From Adiantum capillus-veneris (taxonomy: Eukaryota > Streptophyta > Polypodiopsida > Polypodiales > Pteridaceae), in contig CM043953.1 in NCBI GenBank assembly GCA_014529385.2, forward strand, positions 92,122,842-92,186,841: DNA of 64,000 nucleotides, given 5' to 3'. The notes below the pieces were generated by a model that did no database searches, was not told the DNA's origin, and saw only the letters and a list, made by a program, of their open reading frames with translations. How positions within the stretch are numbered: position 1 is the stretch's first letter; each line of letters opens with the position of its first letter. The position numbers and the translations under genes were made by a program. Positions 11,700 to 21,993 of this stretch are shown here, one piece after another.

Positions 11700-13060
11700 T
11701 GGATTACATAAGTAAATAGCCAACCAAGATTTTGATAGGGGTTAGGATTGTGTTGGTTTTGTTGCCTCGATAGGTGTGCCATCAAGTGGTTTTTTGACCT
11801 TACCAAGTTTTGCAAGGGTACAATGCAACATACAAAGGGTGCTGGAAGTGACAGGGTCTCAATCCAAGTTGTGCTCAACAAGATATACCGAGTCCAAGTT
11901 TGTGGGTCGCTAAAGTTTTTTCTTGTTTTGGAGATGGTTGTTAGTAGCTGTTTGATGGTCGAACTACAGTAGGGTTCTTGAGGATAAAGTTCAATGGGGT
12001 GGAGCTCAAGTGTGGCTTGAGAATGGGTATCAGGCAAGTGAACAAAGGATGAGAGCACTCCAAACTGGCACAAAAAACAAATTTTTAATGATTTTTTTAA
12101 GGGTTTTTTTTTCACCTTTTGAGTACAAGACACCATGGAGATTCCAAAAACATCATGGTATATGTACTGGAGGGCCAACCCCATTTAGAGTGTTTAAAAA
12201 GGAGAAGAGAAGAGAGAAGCTCTCATGCAACTCCTTCCCCTCCCCTCTCCACGAACACACTTCAACGCTGTGTCGGCATTATCGGGCGGCTTGTGGCGTT
12301 TTTGGGTGTACGGTGGCTCACGATAGCATCGTTGGGCACTATTGGGGCGGGCAATGGAAACACATACATCAGTGAGATGTGGAGAATAGTGCCTACAAGG
12401 GCCCGTTCTCACAATGGGGGCCAATCGGCCTCCTTGTTTTTTGATTGAAGGGTTGGACAAATGTGTTTGAGCACTAGCGCTCCTCAATTGCAATTATGGA
12501 GTGAGAGTTATTGCAATTTGAAGGTGGAGTGTGTTGCAGATTCCTTGATGGATTGGATAGATATAGATGGGGACCAAAGCAAAGGTGAGTGCATAACTCT
12601 AAAGTGCTTGTTGTATGGAGCATGTCGGTCTTTTTATATCGTCAATCGAAGTCCAAATTCCCAAGATATGGCCAACCAAAGGTTTGCTAGGGGCTAGGTC
12701 TGCGCTGGTTTTGTCTCCTTGGTAGGTGTACCATTATGTGGTTTTTTGACCTTGCAAAGGTTTGGAAAGAAGTGGCAGGGTCTCAATAAAAGTTGTGGTT
12801 ACCAAGATATGCCAAGTAGAACTTTGTGGGTAGCTCATGTTTTCCCCCGTTTTGGGGATGGTTGCTTATAGCCTTCGGATGGTTGAAGTGCAGTAGGGTT
12901 CTCAAGGATCAAGGTCGGCAAGGTGGAGCTCAAGTGTGGCTTGGAAGAATAGGTATGAGGCAAGTGAGGAGAGGATGAGAGCATTGGTCCAAACTAGCAC
13001 AAAAAACAGTTTTTAATGAGTTTTTAAAGGGTTTTTTCACCTTTTGAGTGCAAGGCTTTT
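11700..13060. repeat. Diverged tandem duplication, period about 960 bp
   Basis: The segment from AGCCAACCAAGATTTTG (about 11718) to CACCTTTTGAGTACAAG (about 12130) is repeated in diverged form at about 12670-13055. Bases 12560-12700 resemble a stretch of the PPR relic (LKC..YGAC.SF), so the unit may be partly derived from a PPR gene, but no intact motif remains. Confidence 0.75.
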
Positions 13061-13113
13061 GTAGGTAAGAAAGAACTTGTGATATCACAAAACATGCGCC
13101 CAATATCTGCTGA

Positions 13114-13222
<109 letters not shown>

Positions 13223-13404
13223 TTGAATTATCATCCACGGAGGTCAGATATGACCTATGGGACCACAAACAAAACATTACAAAAGATTCCTTCTGATACA
13301 TATCAGTTAAGGACTGAGGGTCCAGCGAAGGTGGAAAATTGAAGATAAGGTGGAGTGACCTAAGTTGGGGTTGGTGATAAGGAGGGAGCCGATTTGGGAG
13401 TTCG

Positions 13405-14118
13405 GAACTCCTGGATGATGGCTTTACCTCCTTGATAAACTGCCCATTTCCCTGCTATGCGCGCTTCTCACATCTTTTGGAGTTCGGCCTTCTTCTGTTT
13501 GAGTTGGGTGGGTGTGAGATCTTCAGCAAACCAAATTTTTGTGTCCTTGAGAAGCCTCGATTGCTCAAGGATCTTGACTCGATCCGCTTTGGTTTTGAAG
13601 GTGAGGATTGCATGGTTGGTACGATGCTCGTGAGCAAGAGTGGTGATTGTTGCTGGATCCCATTGTACCATGTGGGTTGTTCTTTGGATGCGAGAAAAAG
13701 ACTCGTGGAACTTGGGGTCCCCCTCTCCTTGCCAGTCGCTTGGAAGTCCGCCAATGCGAACATTGAGAGCGATGTCATCTTGTCGCTGTCGTTCGCGCAG
13801 CATAGACGCCACACGATCTTTGACTTTGCGAAAGATGGCATCTTGCACTTGAGTCTTGACCTTGGTTTCTACCTCCATTTTTGTTTTGTTGAGCTTGATT
13901 TCTATCTGCTCCATCTCTTCCTTCTTGGAGCTCTCCACTGCGCTAAGTCGAGACTCGATCGCTACGAGTCTTTCCTTCAAATCTTCATTTTCCTTGCGAA
14001 GTCTTTCAACTTCACTTCGAAGATGAACCATGCTGTCCACCTTTGGGGGTGTTGCTACGACCCCGGCGAATGTGGGTTTTCCTCGAGATGAAGCCCGAGT
14101 AGTCGCCATGGTAGGCAC
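13405..14118 (-). pseudogene. LINE ORF1-like protein
   Basis: A 216-residue frame starts at ATG 14116-14118 and ends with a TGA at 13468-13470; the same frame continues 30 more codons (EARIAGKWAVYQGGKAI), so that stop is probably secondary. An N-terminal coiled coil is obvious (LRSEVERLRKENEDLKERLV, about residues 32-51, heptads to about 90). It is followed by an RRM-like ORF1 block: ALNVRIGGLPSDWQ (about residues 116-129), NHAILTFKTKADRVKIL (about 168-184) and IWFAEDLTPTQLKQKKAEL (about 195-213). This layout, coiled coil then RRM-like then 'EDLTP' tail, is that of L1-type ORF1 RNA-binding proteins. No reverse transcriptase follows; both sides are (GA)n tracts. Confidence 0.75.
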
Positions 14119-14284
14119 TCAGACAATGACTTAGGCCTTAAGATGCTCTGTGTATTGACACCTAGGGCTCTGTGGGAACAGAGGTTTATTGGTTTAATTA
14201 AAAAACCTGAGGGCTTTGTGTAGTCGGTAGCAAAAGAAATTTCTGTGTAGTCGGCAGCAGATCGACACGGGGTTGAAGTTGACA

Positions 14285-14395
14285 CTAGGCCTGTGGAATG
14301 GGTTCAACAGTAAGCTGTGGAACGGGTTCGACACTAGGCCTGTGGAACGGGTTCGACGAGTTCAATGGCCAATTGTGGAGCGGTTTCGACAGTAG
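14285..14395 (-). repeat. Short tandem repeats upstream of the LINE ORF1
   Basis: Four imperfect units share the core CTGTGGAACGGGTTCGACA (14292, 14317, 14338, and a diverged one near 14372). They lie about 170 bases upstream of the ORF1 ATG. Arrays of this kind resemble LINE 5'-UTR repeats, but no promoter function is shown. Confidence 0.75.
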
Positions 14396-14484
14396 GGCGA
14401 AAGCGACAGAGAGTCGAGCTCGGCTGTGGGCGAAGCTCATATACTAACGCCTCCCCACAGGGCCGCCCTCGCCGAGGGGGAGAC

Positions 14485-14638
<154 letters not shown>

Positions 14639-14883
14639 GGCTAGCCTCTACATGCGCAGAGCACGAAGCGCCGACGAGAGCAACTGCTTGTCTTGCTAAT
14701 TAGATTTTGTGATTGTGAGAAGGCCGGCGTGCAGACCTCCTTCCAAAAATTGTCCCAGGGCTAGCTGGGAGCAGATATTGGATGTAGTTTTCAACCAGCA
14801 ATGGACGCGTCTCAGGGAACCCTCACGAATGGCGTCATTGCCCCAAGCGCAAGGCCTTGGCCCAGCTTCGTGGCGGGGCTCCG

Positions 14884-14891
14884 ATTTTATA
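14884..14891 (-). promoter_or_regulatory. Possible TATA box in segment II, copy a
   Basis: Minus-strand TATAAAAT lies in the sequence ACGTATAAAATCGGAGC. Copy b has the better TATAAAAG at 36741-36748; copy c has lost the region. Transcription would run toward the (CT)n/(GA)n tract. No transcript start is known. Confidence 0.35.
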
Positions 14892-15295
14892 CGTGCTTTG
14901 CTCCACCCTTGCACATATGGGCGCATCGTAGGCTGGCCGAAAAGCACTTTCGCCTCATGACTCAGAGTGTTTGCCCACGTAGCATGCAGTGAGAAAAGCC
15001 CGATCCCACATAATTATCTACTTGTTTGACAGATTGAATACGCTCTAGTATTATTATTGAATACTCCCTAAGTTGAATGGGCACTCTTTGATCAACCATC
15101 ATACTCCAACTCAAGAAGCTCTTAAGTTTTATTCAGTCTCCACGGTGTCAATAATCCCTCGCGCCCCTCTTGGAGGCTCTCTAGCATGGCATCAAAGTTG
15201 ACTAAAACAGAACACATGTTTAGATCGTCCAATTTGTAGTGGTTGCCCTATGAAAGTCACATCATTGGCTTCTTTTGTAGTCTTATGATGTGTGG

Positions 15296-15398
<103 letters not shown>

Positions 15399-16335
15399 CA
15401 ACCCCCCCTACTAGATTTTCACACTTTGAACTCTGGGCATAATTTGAATGCCCTAATGCTTTATACCATGCTAATAATTTGTTCAAAAAATTTGGTTGAT
15501 TCCAAAGATGGTGAAGGATAGCTTCAACTAGCGGAACTCAAAAAAAGAAAAATTGTTTTCTCTTGTGCCTCAAACATACTGCCTACATATTACTTTGACT
15601 TTGAGACAGGCTCTTCTACTCCCAACAAGTGTGGTACTTGTATTCTTAATGTTTGCATGGTTGCAATAGAAAAGGGGCCTGCTGATGATGTGAAATATTA
15701 TTTAATTAAAATAACGAATATTAAAACGCATTGATGCATTGAGTGAAAATGCTACAAGGCTCATAGTTACCCTAATCAGTATAACCAAGCAGTAGCAAAG
15801 TTGTACCATGTAACAGAGGCCCCAACACTGCACCAGCTGCAATAGCAACTTATTTAAGGGAACCCACCCAAGGGGTCGATACTTCTATTGTGGTTGACAT
15901 GTTTCCCTCTTTGCACCCAAAGGAAGTGGCCACATTTTTGGAGAGAAGCCCCGAGAATCTCTTAGTGAGGACAAGGGCCACAAAAAGGACACAATGGATA
16001 CTTTCCTTAATAAATGGGGACATTTGCATCGTTTACATCACATTTCGAATGCATAGTCAAGGCATTGGAGATGAGACTTGTCTTTGAAGGCAAGGACTAC
16101 AAACATGGGATGACATACAAACCACACAACTGTCCCAAGACATAAGACTATTTTGAGAAATTGTTCTAAAAAGAGTTTTGTCCAACCACTGAAGTCAGGT
16201 AGTTTTGGTTTAGGATTGGAATCTATGACTCTCACAAAGACTTACTAGATGAGAAGAAGGAGAAAGTGCAAACTCAACAACGATACATCTTACTTGAAAC
16301 AACAAGATTAGCAAAAGGCCTCTATAAAGACATTT

Positions 16336-17883
16336 TTAATGCTCATCCACCGCTTTCTTAATGCCAAAGGCCTCTACAAAGACATTTTTACAAATGCCTA
16401 CACACCTAGCCTTGCTATTGTTTGCCATCTTGACTTTGATTTCAGGTGTCTCATGGATGTGCATGCCTAGTCTTTGCATGAGTCCCTCTGTCATGATGCA
16501 AATTTGTGCACCCCCATCCACTAGACCTTTCCTAATTAATCTTCCTTTGATGTAACAGTCTAGCACCGGTGTAATGTCCTCATTCATTTCAGCTTGTGCA
16601 ATTTTTACAACAGGCACACTCTCTTTTACCTTTTTCCTAGTGCTAACTGCCCTTGTTAAATCCCTCCTTACTTGTGGACATAATGCAAGAAATTGAGGCC
16701 ATGAAATATCAGGACCCTTACCTCTCATGTCTTCCAACAAGTTGTACGGAGCCATACCATGTCCAAGAGGGAAGTCTTGGAGGTTGATACGACATCGAGT
16801 CCTCTTGGTTTCTTTTGCCTTCTTGCCTTGTCCATGGTCACTCTGTGATGTGACTCCTTCTTTCTCTTTACCTTTTCCTCGGCCACGCTTAATGCCATTG
16901 GCTTCCATGTCAACCTCATTTGAATTTGTCACCTCTACCACATGCACATTTGGATCTGGCAAAGGTGGAACTCCTTCTACCCCTTGTGGAGGTGGTCTTG
17001 GTCCATTTGGCCTTTGTAGAAGCCTTGGTTGTTGACCAGCTCCTTCTACTGCATTCATCACTGGGTAATTCAAGTTAGGTCTCCCTGGCTCTCCACGGGG
17101 CCAAGGACAATTATACATCCCATGTCCAGACTCTTCGCAATTCCAACATTGCAAGACTCTCCTAGTTCGTGGCTCTCTCTCTTCTGACTTCTTTGCTTGT
17201 CCCTTCGGACCTACAGCTTGTGCAAGGTGAATTGATAGGCTGCTTAAAGATTCATTTAACTTCTCAATCACTTCAGCTGTTACCTCAGGAAGCTCCCTAG
17301 ATGTTGATGCTTGTGACTTACCTTTGGGTCTAAGACCTTCTATTGGAACCTCTCCCCTTAAGCACTTGAGTTTCCTATACTTCTCAGCAGCCCTAGTTTC
17401 AGCTGCATCAAAAGTAGCAGGTGCACCCGCCTCAACTTTTACCTTAATGTCAGGAAAGAGTCCGGCTATGAAACTCTCCTTCTTTAGAAATTCTGCACCA
17501 TCACCAGGGTTAGCAACATTTTGTATCCATAGAGCCCAAAGACGTAGAAACTCTTGCTTGTACAAGTAGTAGTCATCTAAGTCTTTTTGCTTATGAGAAA
17601 CAATGTCTTGCCATAATTTTTGAGTGTTTTGGGGATCAAAGAAGTATTTCTTGAAACGATTCAAAACTTCTGTGTAATTCCCCTTAACTTCCTCAGGCAA
17701 AGAGTCAAACCAAGTGCTAGCATCTTTCCTAAGGACCACCTCAAACATTTCTACACGTTCTTGATCAGTTATTATCCTCTTGATACGGCAAGACATCTTG
17801 AAATTTGCTAAAAATAATTCTGCATCCTCTCCAGGCTCTCCAAAGAAAAGAGGATACCGAGACATTTGGCGTTGGCTTTCCAT
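16336..17883 (-). CDS. Ty3/gypsy gag-protease ORF (truncated element)
   Basis: This is the only long intact frame here: 515 codons from ATG 17881-17883. Residues 1-175 are a retrotransposon gag core (PLFFGEPGEDAELFLANFK at 11-29, DASTWFDSLPEE at 54-65, EFLRLWALW at 111-119). A CCHC zinc knuckle is at C246, C249, H254, C259 (CWNCEESGHGMYNC). A Lys-rich linker follows. Residues 440-515 are a retropepsin-like start with the active-site box LVDGGAQICIM (D456) where many families have DSG/DTG. The frame ends before the flap and second conserved block, so the protease is incomplete and RT/integrase are absent. The stop lies 20 bases from the junction with segment II (16316), which truncates the element. 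Confidence 0.85.
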   Translation of the reverse strand: MESQRQMSRYPLFFGEPGEDAELFLANFKMSCRIKRIITDQERVEMFEVVLRKDASTWFDSLPEEVKGNYTEVLNRFKKYFFDPQNTQKLWQDIVSHKQKDLDDYYLYKQEFLRLWALWIQNVANPGDGAEFLKKESFIAGLFPDIKVKVEAGAPATFDAAETRAAEKYRKLKCLRGEVPIEGLRPKGKSQASTSRELPEVTAEVIEKLNESLSSLSIHLAQAVGPKGQAKKSEEREPRTRRVLQCWNCEESGHGMYNCPWPRGEPGRPNLNYPVMNAVEGAGQQPRLLQRPNGPRPPPQGVEGVPPLPDPNVHVVEVTNSNEVDMEANGIKRGRGKGKEKEGVTSQSDHGQGKKAKETKRTRCRINLQDFPLGHGMAPYNLLEDMRGKGPDISWPQFLALCPQVRRDLTRAVSTRKKVKESVPVVKIAQAEMNEDITPVLDCYIKGRLIRKGLVDGGAQICIMTEGLMQRLGMHIHETPEIKVKMANNSKARCVGICKNVFVEAFGIKKAVDEH

Positions 17884-17968
17884 TGAATTGATTTCAAAGT
17901 GACACCCGTTTTTGTTTTTCTTTCTTAAAAAGATTTACACAATAATGTTTTCTAGCTTGCAATCTTTT

Positions 17969-18421
17969 CTACAACAAAATAAAGATATTCACATCAAACG
18001 ACCTATGATAATCAACAAGAGGTAGAATGACAGGGTTTGGTGATGCGAGAATTTCTCCTACTCTTTGGGCACCAAACATGAACACCATACGTTGTTGAAA
18101 ATGGATTTTTCTACTAATTGCAATGTTTATTCTAATGTGTGGAGTGAAATGGAAGGGAAAAACCTCTATTCCTGGGCCATTATCCATGGTCTATGCATGA
18201 CCTAATGCTTAAAACAAAACAAAAATATAGACGTCCAAACTAAGGTCGTACCTAATGAGAGGCAAAATAAAAGGATTTACTGAAGTGTTTATCTCGGCCA
18301 ACCTAAGAGGACCTAAAATTCTACGAATGACACGTTGAAATTGCAACTTAGTACTAACAATTACGTGTACCTTTTGCCTTGCAATGGGAATGAAGGGATC
18401 ATACAAATTTTCGTGATTCAT
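17969..18421 (-). repeat. Two tandem diverged 'leader units' upstream of gag
   Basis: Minus-strand frames 18421-18209 (70 aa) and 18187-17969 (72 aa) are paralogous: both contain a block of the type RLxEIxxSxxPxILPLxxYxxSxDV and start with a similar FxFQxRxxF stretch. Related units occur at 32817-33011 and 44690-44880. They sit between the primer-binding site and gag. I do not recognise the peptide. It could be a leader peptide or a conserved RNA feature that happens to stay open. Confidence 0.6.
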
Positions 18422-18474
18422 GCAAACTACTTGACTATGCTAAAGGTTGATTCTACACAAAAATACACAAGCCG

Positions 18475-18494
18475 TCCTCAGTGGGGGCACCAAT
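18475..18494 (-). promoter_or_regulatory. Probable primer-binding site of the gag-protease element
   Basis: Minus-strand TTGGTGCCCCCACTGAGGAC lies between the LTR-like DNA and the leader units. It resembles the TGG(T/C)GCCC-type sites of Tat/Athila-like gypsy elements. The matching tRNA is not established. Confidence 0.55.
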
Positions 18495-18751
18495 TTGAGG
18501 CGGTCCGGGGCGGGCAACAAGAAGAGCAACCTCTAGACACCCTTCAAGGTTCCCGTGCTGCTCAATGGAGCTGGGGCACAACACAACACAAACAAAACAA
18601 CAAACCCACAGCCAAATCCCAACTACACAAGGGGCACCACCTAGTTTAAGAGCGAACTAGGACGCAAAAGAGAAGAATCGTTAGAGCAACCCACAAACAA
18701 GCAAGGAATTTACACTAACCCTAACACCAATGGAACACTCTCACACACTAA

Positions 18752-18819
<68 letters not shown>

Positions 18820-20330
18820 TGCTCGGGCTGCTTTGAAATGTATCGGCAATGATCAAGCAAACACAACTATATATTTAAGAAAGAGAGAGAAAGGGGGAGG
18901 GGGTGCTTGTTGCATTAATACCTCCTTACAAATCTGTCATGACAAATCAAAGTGAGATTAGTATTTGTTCAACATAGCTTGTGTAGATTTTACCACAACA
19001 CATCACAAGAAAAGCCACCCCAATCACTGTCTTAAAGCCAGGGGAGTCCTCTCCACCCTATCTCCCTCTTAGAGTATGTGGGATTTATGGCTAGATTGAT
19101 GACAACACCGGAGACAAGCTATCAAGAACTTAACAAAAAACACCAAGACACTTACGCATCATTGTTGTCCATTACTTCACGTTGGAAGGGAGACAAAGTA
19201 TCCAAGCTTAGTTCAAATCCACCCTCCTTGATTCAGCAAATGTTGGACTTACACTAGTAGGAGAAATGATAGATTTCCTACTCTCAATTGAATGATCACT
19301 CTCTCTCTTACAATGGCATAGAGTTCCCTTGCTAATCCCCTATTACAACACATGCACATGCATAAGACAATGAGCTTCCACTCAAGAGCTCCTTCTAGAG
19401 AGGTTGAGCTTGGCTTCTCAAGCTATAGCATAGTGCTCTTGCTTATGGATCTCCCTTTTGTGCTAGCTACACCCTCCTTTTATAGCAATTTTGAAGGCTA
19501 GGGTTACTTCTCTAACCATGGTTGGGTTAGATTTTCAGCAATTTATCTAATTTCTTTTGCTTGGAATTATCAAGAAGTTGGTGGGGAAAGAGAGAGGAGA
19601 GAAATGGAGGTGATAGGACTTTTCATAGTGGGTTAGTGTTAGTAGAGTTAGTATTAATTTACAAATGGAATTGGATATTTACAATGGGAGTATCCATGTA
19701 GGATACAAATAAGGAAGAAAAACTCTTAAGAGGTAGGAAAAGGTGGATTTCTTACAAGGTTGATGCTCCAAGTGTCTTGAGTAGGGCCGATTTTGACGCT
19801 TGTTGACGGTCCACTAGCTTTGACGGTACATTTTTTCTCCACTCTTGACCTTCCTTGAGAGACAAGGTAATTGAAGCTGAGTAATCAACCACCATGATGC
19901 TGTCTTTTAAGAGAAGAGGCTGAATTTTGTGGTTTTTTTGATAGATATGGGTAATTTGGAGGAGGAAAAATGAGACTAGGTGGTCAATTTTGGAATGAAA
20001 TTGTGTGTGGGAGGTATGAGTTCACCATGGTTTCTCTTATTTTTCAAGGTTGAGGAGAAGGTGAGTAGGGTGCAGAGAGGAGTGGTGAGAGAGGTGGGGA
20101 TGATGAGTGGAGAAGTGTGTGTGAAAGAGGAAAATGATAAAGTGGAAGACAGAGTGTGGCTGCATAGCATGGGAAAACTGGGGTTCACTAATAAAATCAT
20201 AGCTCACAGCTCGTAGCTCAAAAAAATATGAAAAAATTTGAGGCAAAAGTTCAGCCCACGAGCTACAACTTTTGTTTGTATCACCTTTTCAATTCGGAGA
20301 ACAAGTGAACTTTAAAAATTCAGCAAAACC
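18495..20330 (-). mobile_element. Probable 5' LTR of the gag-protease element
   Basis: This non-coding stretch lies immediately upstream of the primer-binding site of the minus-strand element. It has a well-formed TATA box (minus-strand GCTATAAAAGGAGG at about 19472-19486), a (GA)n tract at 18756-18816 downstream of it, and an upstream AGCTC-rich segment (20190-20330) similar in layout to 45480-45640. No second LTR copy is in the window, so the outer boundary is a guess. Confidence 0.5.
19477..19484 (-). promoter_or_regulatory. TATA box of the LTR promoter
   Basis: Minus-strand TATAAAAG is followed by a purine-rich GAGGGTGTAGC and lies about 1 kb upstream of the primer-binding site, as expected for an LTR promoter driving the gag ORF. 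Confidence 0.55.
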
Positions 20331-21317
20331 GACCGTTGTTTTCAACTGCACAAGGTCTTGGATGATTCTTTTGAATACCTCCAAGAGTGAGCCCTCCATA
20401 GTGTATGTATGCATGCCACCTACCCTTGACCTTATTTGGTAGATCTATAATTGAAGATATTGTTGAGATCATGATATAAGTGAATAGTACAACTAAGAAA
20501 ATCAAATATTGAGGGGTCTAAAAAATATGTACATGTCAAATATAAATAATATAAGTGGAAAAAATATAAAGGGGTCAAAAGAAATCTCTCTCATTATGAG
20601 GCTACCATAAAAAGATAAATATTTTTGGTGTTCTAATTTTTTTAGAAAAAAAACAAAATAGATGTAGGAAGGGAAAAGTCACAATAGTGAAAAAATATAC
20701 ACATAAATAAAACTAGTGTTTTTGGATTTTTGTTGGGGTGGAGTTACACCAAATATAAGAGAAGCTTACATGAAAATATTTCTATATGGAATAAAGAGTA
20801 TGAAAAATGGTAAGAAAAAATTGTGGTAATGGTGAGGCAATGTACAAAGTATAAATAACACACACCTAGGTAGAAATATTTAAATAAATACCAAAATAAT
20901 TATGAAAAAATCTTTTATTTAGGCCCTATATACAAAGAAATATTTACATACGCATGGGCCATAATATACTTATATTTTTTAATTTTTTTAATTTTTTTGG
21001 TTCAACTAGCCCAATGACTAGCTAATTGAGGGTTTTTTAAGAAGATATGAGAAAAGTCCCGTGACTCACGCACGCCTATGTACAGTGAAATGGAAGGGAT
21101 AGCCACAGTGTTTGGGTGATTTTGGTAGGGTGAGGTAACTCACTGTGGCAATTACAAAGAGCCGAAAAATGGCTATCACTAGATGTATTGCGGGCATTGT
21201 TGCTCAAGAATTTTCCTTGTGAGATTGATCTGACTCCTTGATTACAAGATACTAGGAGACTTTGGGGTCTTGTTTTATGTAGTGGGGCTTTCAATGTATA
21301 AGGCTTTACAATGTGTA
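20331..21317. other. A/T-rich intergenic DNA
   Basis: No gene or known element is visible. It separates the gypsy element from segment I and probably includes the outer edge of the LTR. The last 20-250 bases may be a degraded upstream part of the LINE RT fragment at 21318, as they read toward it. Confidence 0.5.
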
Positions 21318-21435
21318 TTCAAGAGGGCATGATTTATCTTCTCCCTAAGGACGTAGGTTCTATGGATAATATCAATCATTTGAGGCCAATTACAATTCTC
21401 AACTCAACCTACAAATCTAGCTAGCACAACATAAT
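21318..21435 (+). pseudogene. LINE reverse transcriptase fragment, copy 1
   Basis: The frame reads EGMIYLLPKDVGSMDNINHL then RPITILNSTYKSS before a stop. The 'I.LLPK...LRPITLLNS.YK' wording is the N-terminal block of plant LINE reverse transcriptases. Only about 40 codons remain. Confidence 0.75.
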
Positions 21436-21563
21436 TTCGTTTTGGATTGCTAGGACAACCACCCTGGATAGGTCCCCTTATAAGGACTTCATATATACTC
21501 CAATTTGAATAGCAATATGATATGTAGGATGCACCTATCATGTGAGTTCAACAGAAGGGCCTA

Positions 21564-21993
21564 GGGAGGTCACCTAATAAAAATGTAACCTATCACGTGA
21601 GTTCAATAGAAGGGTATTTAAAGTTCCTGAAACTTACATAAATATATGTACAGAAGGGCATTACTTTTTCAAATTTGAAAAGAACTTACAGATTTTAAAG
21701 GAAAAGGGTACATTATATTCTTAAAAAAATTCACAGATAAGGGGTTTTACAAACATGTCCTGAACGCACGTGATATGGTAGTTTTACACATAGTGAACCC
21801 CCCGAGCAGAAGGGTAACTAAAGTTCTTGAAACTTATAGAATTATATATACAAAAGGATATTATTTTTTCAAATTTGAAAAAACCTATAGATGTTAATAG
21901 AAAATGGTACATTAAAAAATTCAGGAAGAAGGGGTTTTACAAACATCTCTTGAACGCACGTGATATGGTAGTTTTAAATATAGTGACCCCCCG
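21564..21993. mobile_element. Two tandem MITE-like units
   Basis: Unit 1 (21564-21803) begins GGGAGGTCACC and ends TAGTGAACCCCCC. Inside these ends are TATCACGTGAGTTCAA and its inverted partner TTGAACGCACGTGATATGG. Unit 2 (about 21804-21993) repeats the right three quarters and ends TAGTGACCCCCCG. The direct repeat AGAAGGG flanks unit 1. The ends resemble those of the MITE at 24070-24334. Copy 2 of segment I has only one such unit (about 38311-38535). Confidence 0.6.

Noticed and set aside
20037-20246. Overlapping short frames on both strands near 20 kb
   Set aside because: They lie in LTR-like DNA, are under 80 codons and show no recognisable motif.
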